From positions 78,636 to 142,635 of the forward strand of contig JAJRSW010000011.1 in assembly GCA_024278595.1 (NCBI GenBank): 64,000 bases of DNA. Direction: 5' to 3'. Of the stretch, positions 59,124-64,000 are shown piece after piece (within the stretch, counting starts at the first letter, position 1; each line of letters starts with the position of its first letter). The translations under genes were made by a program, and so were the position numbers. Source of the stretch: Fidelibacterota bacterium (GTDB taxonomy: Bacteria > Fidelibacterota > UBA8477 > JABMPR01). The notes below the pieces were generated by a model. That model was not told where the DNA came from. It saw only the letters and a program-made list of their open reading frames with translations, and did no database searches.

Positions 59124-60509
59124 ATGAGTGATGATATTTTTCAAGGTTATAAAGGCTCAGCCCTAAACACCCTAAAGCGGTTTAACGTTAGGGTCTGGGG
59201 TCAAGCAGAGATCAAGACCACCCGTGGAACCTTTCAGGGTACGGTACTCCCGCGAGCTGAAAATGATGATGATCAGCATATCGTGCTTAAGATCCCAACC
59301 GGCTATAATATCGGAATTGATATCGTGACGATTGAGCAGATGGTGGAAACCGGCTATCAAAAAGCCAACTATAAGATTCCTGAAAAAGCCTTTCCTTATT
59401 CTGCTGATAAACCCAACGTGAAACTCTTTGGCACCGGGGGCACGATCGCCTCTCGGCTGGATTATCGTACAGGTGCCGTTATTCCGGCCTTTTCACCGGG
59501 TGAACTCTATGGCGCAGTTCCCGAACTGGCTGATATTTGTAATATCGACACCGAGAAACTCTTTGCTGTGTTCAGCGAGAACATGGGGCCAGATCAATAC
59601 AAGATCCTGGCAGAAAGCATTGGCAAGGAGATCGCCAATGGCACGGATGGCATCATGATCGGACACGGTACCGATACCCTGCACCATACTGCGGCAGCAT
59701 TGTCATACATGGTTCAAGACTCACCTATTCCCATCATCTTGGTGGGTTCACAGCGCTCTTCAGACCGGCCATCCTCTGATGCAGCTCTCAATCTGATCCA
59801 CGCCTCCTATGCTGCCGGTCATGGCGATATTGCGGAAACCCTGGTATGTATGTTTGGACCCACCTCAGATGAATACGGGTTTTTACACCGGGGAACCCGG
59901 GTTCGCAAGATGCACAGTTCCTACCGGTCCACCTTCCGAACCATCGGGGATACCCCCGTGGCAACGGTAACCAGCAGTGGGTTGAACATGATCAAGCAGG
60001 AATATCAACATCGACGCAAAGACAAACAGGTAAAAATCACACCAACCTTTAATGAAAAGGTTACGATGATGTATTATTACCCGCATATGAAATCGGAGAT
60101 CATGGAAGCTTTGATCGATGCCGGATATAGGGGCATCATCATTATTGGAACCGGTCTGGGACACGTGAACCGGGAACTTTATCCCGCCCTGAAAAGAGCT
60201 CAGGAAGAGGGCGTTTCGGTTTTTATGACCCTCCAGACCCTCTGGGGTTATTCGCACATGTTTGTCTATGATACTGGACGTGATATGCTGGCGCTGGGTG
60301 TGGTCCCCCTGGGGAATATGCTGCCTGAAGTGGCCTGGGTCAAACTAGGCTGGACCCTGGGCCAAACCGAGGATGTTGAGCAGATCAAAGAGATCATGTT
60401 AACCCCTATCAATGATGATATCACTGAACGGGAACCCTATAATGGTTATCTGGTCTACCAGGGCGGGGTCCCCGAAGTAGAGGGCTTTGTTAAGAATTTC
60501 CGAAAATAG
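59124..60509 (+). CDS. gatD: Glu-tRNA(Gln) amidotransferase subunit D (archaeal-type GatD)
   Basis: 461 aa; N-terminal GatD-like barrel domain then asparaginase domain: KLFGTGGTIASRLDYRTGAVIPAFSPGEL, IGHGTDTLHHTAAALSYM, GSQRSSDRPSSDAALNLIHASYAA. Confidence 0.93.
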   Translation: MSDDIFQGYKGSALNTLKRFNVRVWGQAEIKTTRGTFQGTVLPRAENDDDQHIVLKIPTGYNIGIDIVTIEQMVETGYQKANYKIPEKAFPYSADKPNVKLFGTGGTIASRLDYRTGAVIPAFSPGELYGAVPELADICNIDTEKLFAVFSENMGPDQYKILAESIGKEIANGTDGIMIGHGTDTLHHTAAALSYMVQDSPIPIILVGSQRSSDRPSSDAALNLIHASYAAGHGDIAETLVCMFGPTSDEYGFLHRGTRVRKMHSSYRSTFRTIGDTPVATVTSSGLNMIKQEYQHRRKDKQVKITPTFNEKVTMMYYYPHMKSEIMEALIDAGYRGIIIIGTGLGHVNRELYPALKRAQEEGVSVFMTLQTLWGYSHMFVYDTGRDMLALGVVPLGNMLPEVAWVKLGWTLGQTEDVEQIKEIMLTPINDDITEREPYNGYLVYQGGVPEVEGFVKNFRK

Positions 60510-60583
60510 CATCCTGTCGCCCCCGCATTAAGTAGGGGTTGCCAGAGACTTATGAAACTTGTAAAGAAACTGATTAATATTAA

Positions 60584-61684
60584 ATGATAATCCCTAACCG
60601 TTCAGAGTATCTCAAACAACAGGCTAGAAATGGTCAAAAGATCATGGGTGTCCTGCCGGCCCTGTATCCCAGAGAATTGTTATGGGCTTTTGATATCCTG
60701 CCCGCTGAGATCTGGGATCCACCAGGTGATATTTTACAGGCCAACGCTCATCTGCAGACCACCATTTGTCCCGTGGTAAAACAAGGCCTGGAGTTCATTT
60801 TGAAGGATCCGGAGATCGTAACGGCCGGGTACCTATTCCCCCACACCTGTGATTCTCTGCAAAACCTGGCAACTCAGGTGAAGGACCTCATCGGTATATC
60901 AGCACCGGTGTATACTTTTTACAATCCCAAAGGGGCTTTCAGGCAGGCCACCAGGAATTATTACCAGGATGTGCTCAGGGAGCTTCAAACAACATTAGAA
61001 CAGCTCCATGGTCCCTGTGACCCGGAAAAGTTGCAGACTGCCTGCCAGTTGGGCTTCAAGATCGATACGCGGTGGAACGAACTGCAAAAAGCCTGGATGT
61101 CGGACCAGTTGCCTGTTACCAATCAGGAATATTTTGGACTCATGCGGGCCCTTGAATACATGCAACCGGCGGATTATCTGGAATTGCTGGACCAGGTCAC
61201 TGTTCAGGACCAAACGGTGATCCGAAATGACACACGACTGTTGGTTTCCGGCATCCTGCCTCCGGATATTGAGACCTTATCCTTCCTGGATGAGCTTAAG
61301 GTCAGGATCGTTGCTGACGATCTGTTAGCCGGGAGTCGCCGCATCCCCATCGTTTGCATGGATCCACCCTATGACCCCATGGAGCACCTCACCGATCGCT
61401 TTTTTATGCTGCCGCCTTGTTCCACCCGAGCCAATAGTCTTGCTGAAAGATCACACTACCTCAAGACGCTGATCGCAAAAAGCGATGCACAGGGGGTCCT
61501 TTTCAATATTGTTAAATTCTGCGAACCAGAACTTTTTGATCACCAGTTTCTGGTCAAATCACTAAAGTCGGCCGGTTTACCATTGCTCAACCTGGAAACT
61601 GAGTTACAACCCGGACTGTCCGGACAGACCAAAACCCGTATCGAAGCATTTATTGAGATGCTGGATGACCAGGTGACTGCATGA
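60584..61684 (+). CDS. 2-hydroxyacyl-CoA dehydratase / benzoyl-CoA reductase family subunit (HgdB/HgdA-like)
   Basis: 366 aa; VLPALYPRELLWAFDILPAEIWDPP, HTCDSLQNLA, GVLFNIVKFCEPELFDHQFLVKSLKSAGLPLLNLETE. Confidence 0.85.
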   Translation: MIIPNRSEYLKQQARNGQKIMGVLPALYPRELLWAFDILPAEIWDPPGDILQANAHLQTTICPVVKQGLEFILKDPEIVTAGYLFPHTCDSLQNLATQVKDLIGISAPVYTFYNPKGAFRQATRNYYQDVLRELQTTLEQLHGPCDPEKLQTACQLGFKIDTRWNELQKAWMSDQLPVTNQEYFGLMRALEYMQPADYLELLDQVTVQDQTVIRNDTRLLVSGILPPDIETLSFLDELKVRIVADDLLAGSRRIPIVCMDPPYDPMEHLTDRFFMLPPCSTRANSLAERSHYLKTLIAKSDAQGVLFNIVKFCEPELFDHQFLVKSLKSAGLPLLNLETELQPGLSGQTKTRIEAFIEMLDDQVTA

Positions 61685-63003
61685 GCATTTCAGCCAGGTT
61701 AAAGTATAGTTTCATGAAGGACATTGGTGCCCCGGCCTTGATGTCTTTAAAAGACCTGAAACCACGTCGAGCCCGTGCAGTATCTAAGGCCTTCGGTCCG
61801 CCCTTGCAGTCCAACAAACGGCTCAAGGAGATTCTGAGTCGGCACTATTTTCTGGCACGATACGCCCCGGGTGCCAAGCAAGTGGCCTGGGTCACCAGCG
61901 GGGCTCCGGTTGAATTACTACGTACCTTCGATTTCTACACGATCTACCCGGAGAATCATTCTGCCCTGATCGGCGCAAAAAAACAAGGCGCTGATTATTG
62001 TGCAATCGCTGAAAGCGCTGGGTTCAGCCAGGATCTCTGTTCTTATGCTCGTATTGATTTGGGACACCTGCTTTCAGGCAAGACGCCAGCCGGAAAACTG
62101 CCCAAACCTGACCTGCTCTTTTGCTCCAATAATATTTGCCAGACCGTGCTTTACTGGTACAAGGCCATCGCCCAGGAATTAAACATTCCCCTGATCCATT
62201 TTGATGCGCCTTTCGTCGCTATTGAACAATCTCAGCATGATGTACGCTATATGGCTCAACAACTGCAGGATATGATCCCCATTCTGGAACAGGTCAGTGG
62301 GAAAGTTTTTGACCTCAAACAATTCGAGATCATCCTCAAGCGCTCCCAGAATAGCTCAATGACCTGGGGTAGAGTATTGGAGTGCATGCAGTCTAAACCA
62401 GCTCCCATGACCATCTTTGATGCTTTTGGTCACCTGGCTCCAGTGGTTTCATTACGAGGATTACCAGTTGCCCAGGATTATTACAATATTCTATTGGAGG
62501 AGGTCGAAGACCGGGTTACCAAAGGGATCGGGGCCATCACCAATGAGCGCTACCGGCTGATCTGGGATAATATCGCGGTCTGGTATAAGGTGCGATTTCT
62601 GGCTACTTTTTTTGCAGAACGCAACATGAATTTTGTCACCGCCACCTACACCAATGCCTGGGCGGAAACCACCGGTTTCCTGGATGTAAAGGACCCCTGG
62701 TCCTCCATGGCCAAGACCTATGGACAGATCATTCTTAACAATAATTTAAAGCATCGGCTGGGCTTAATGAAAAAAATGATCCGCAACTTTTCCGTTGATG
62801 GCATGGTCATGCATTCCACCCGCAGCTGTAAGCCCTATTCGGTGGGACAATTTGATCTGCGAAAAGCTCTCAGCACAGAGTTGAACCTTCCGGCTGTGAT
62901 CCTGGATGCCGATATCGCCGATGAAAGGGTCTGGTCTGAGCAACAGATCCAAACCCGTCTGGAAGCCTTTTGTGAAACCCTGGAGGATACAAGCCTTGTC
63001 TGA
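61681..63003 (+). CDS. 2-hydroxyacyl-CoA dehydratase / benzoyl-CoA reductase family subunit
   Basis: 440 aa; overlaps preceding stop by 4 nt; VTSGAPVELLRTFDFYTIYPENHSALIGAKKQG, LLFCSNNICQTVLYWYKAIAQELNIPLIHFDAPF, MVMHSTRSCKPYSVGQFDLR. Confidence 0.85.
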   Translation: MSISARLKYSFMKDIGAPALMSLKDLKPRRARAVSKAFGPPLQSNKRLKEILSRHYFLARYAPGAKQVAWVTSGAPVELLRTFDFYTIYPENHSALIGAKKQGADYCAIAESAGFSQDLCSYARIDLGHLLSGKTPAGKLPKPDLLFCSNNICQTVLYWYKAIAQELNIPLIHFDAPFVAIEQSQHDVRYMAQQLQDMIPILEQVSGKVFDLKQFEIILKRSQNSSMTWGRVLECMQSKPAPMTIFDAFGHLAPVVSLRGLPVAQDYYNILLEEVEDRVTKGIGAITNERYRLIWDNIAVWYKVRFLATFFAERNMNFVTATYTNAWAETTGFLDVKDPWSSMAKTYGQIILNNNLKHRLGLMKKMIRNFSVDGMVMHSTRSCKPYSVGQFDLRKALSTELNLPAVILDADIADERVWSEQQIQTRLEAFCETLEDTSLV

Positions 63004-63793
63004 AAACTATTTTGCGAGTGTGGATGTGGGATCTCTCAGCACCGATGTGGTGATCATCAATTCAGCCGGGAAAACAATGAGCGAGGTCGTTCTGGACACA
63101 GGTGTCAACGGGGTGGCAGCTGCTCAAAAAGCTATCGATCTGGCGCTTGAGCACTCAAATCTCACTCAGGAGCAAGTGATAGCCGTGACTGCTACCGGGT
63201 ATGGTCGCGCTTCCGTCCCTTTTGCAAGTGGGAAGACCACTGAGATCAGTTGCCATGGTGTGGGTGCTCACCAGCTCTTCCCAAAAACCGGAACTGTCAT
63301 AGATATCGGCGGACAGGATAGTAAGGTCATCCAGATCGATGATCGCGGTCGCATGCTGGATTTCACCATGAATGATAAATGTGCTGCTGGCACAGGTCGT
63401 TTTTTGGAAGTGATGGCTGATCGACTGGAGCTGGGCTTGAACGAGTTAAGTGACCCCTCGCACATAACTGGGAAATCAGCCCGGATCAGCAGCACCTGTA
63501 CGGTGTTTGCTGAGAGTGAGGTTATCTCCCTGATGGCCAAGCATACACGTCGGGAACAGATCGTGAATGGCTTGCAACGCTCGATCGTGAATCGGATCTG
63601 GAGTATGGTGACCAGCATCGGTATTGAGGGGGAGGTGACCCTGACCGGTGGGGTCGCCAATAATCGTGGATTAGTGCTGGTTCTGGAAGAAAAATTGGGC
63701 CAGAAACTCAACGTTCCGGAAAATCCACAAACTGTTGGCGCCCTGGGAGCCGCGCTTATTGCCCTGCGAAATTTTAATAACCAGCATTTCTGA
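62996..63793 (+). CDS. hgdC: Activator of 2-hydroxyacyl-CoA dehydratase (HgdC; BadF/BadG/BcrA/BcrD ATPase family)
   Basis: Likely TTG start at 62996 (LSENYFASVDVGSLSTDVVII); IDIGGQDSKVIQID, MNDKCAAGTGRFLEVMADRL, CTVFAESEVISLMAK, LTGGVANNRG. Confidence 0.88.
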   Translation: MSENYFASVDVGSLSTDVVIINSAGKTMSEVVLDTGVNGVAAAQKAIDLALEHSNLTQEQVIAVTATGYGRASVPFASGKTTEISCHGVGAHQLFPKTGTVIDIGGQDSKVIQIDDRGRMLDFTMNDKCAAGTGRFLEVMADRLELGLNELSDPSHITGKSARISSTCTVFAESEVISLMAKHTRREQIVNGLQRSIVNRIWSMVTSIGIEGEVTLTGGVANNRGLVLVLEEKLGQKLNVPENPQTVGALGAALIALRNFNNQHF

Positions 63794-63875
63794 AAGTGCC
63801 CTTTTTGACACCAAGTTTAGGGAAGTATCGAATAAACATGAAGTCTCTTGGATTCCAAAATGGCAGTAAAACATT

Positions 63876-64000
63876 TAACCTGCATTATTCATGAGTTATT
63901 GCCACAAAGACACTAAACCACGAATATTATTAAAGTTAAGAACAAGGTCATTATAAACAGAATTATTTGCATCTGTGAGTGATAAGTTTTGATAAGTATA
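63876..64000. repeat. Dispersed TIR element family R2, copy 3 (truncated by the window edge)
   Basis: TAACCTGCATTATTCATGAGTTATTGCCACAAAGACACTAAACCACGAATATTATTAAAGTT... Confidence 0.8.

Overview
The window is a gene-dense 64 kb chromosomal segment of a Gram-negative bacterium. Type IX-secretion sorting domains, a PorV/PorQ-like protein, TonB/ExbBD and dockerin-bearing subtilases suggest the FCB/Marinimicrobia-like group, but this is inference only. About 40 genes are supported. They include AMP nucleosidase, PBP1A, two-subunit class I fumarase, 2-oxoacid:ferredoxin oxidoreductase, a Lon-like protease, a sphingosine-1-phosphate-lyase-like enzyme convergent with a frameshifted aldehyde dehydrogenase, a duplicated SLC13/universal-stress-protein cassette, aconitase, RecQ, a ParB-like/spore-photoproduct-lyase-like pair, the TonB system, tryptophanase, archaeal-type GatE/GatD, and a 2-hydroxyacyl-CoA dehydratase cluster with its activator. 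The most notable observations are: (1) the normally archaeal GatDE amidotransferase; (2) the S1P-lyase/ALDH pair; (3) the ParB-like plus radical-SAM pair; (4) an FMN-binding domain interrupted by two in-frame TAA codons, and an asparaginase-like gene remnant, both missing from the ORF track; (5) four families of short intergenic elements with terminal inverted repeats, one copy carrying an exact 4 x 24 bp tandem insertion. No rRNA, tRNA, CRISPR array or complete transposase gene was recognised. All family calls come from reading the sequence by eye, without database searches.
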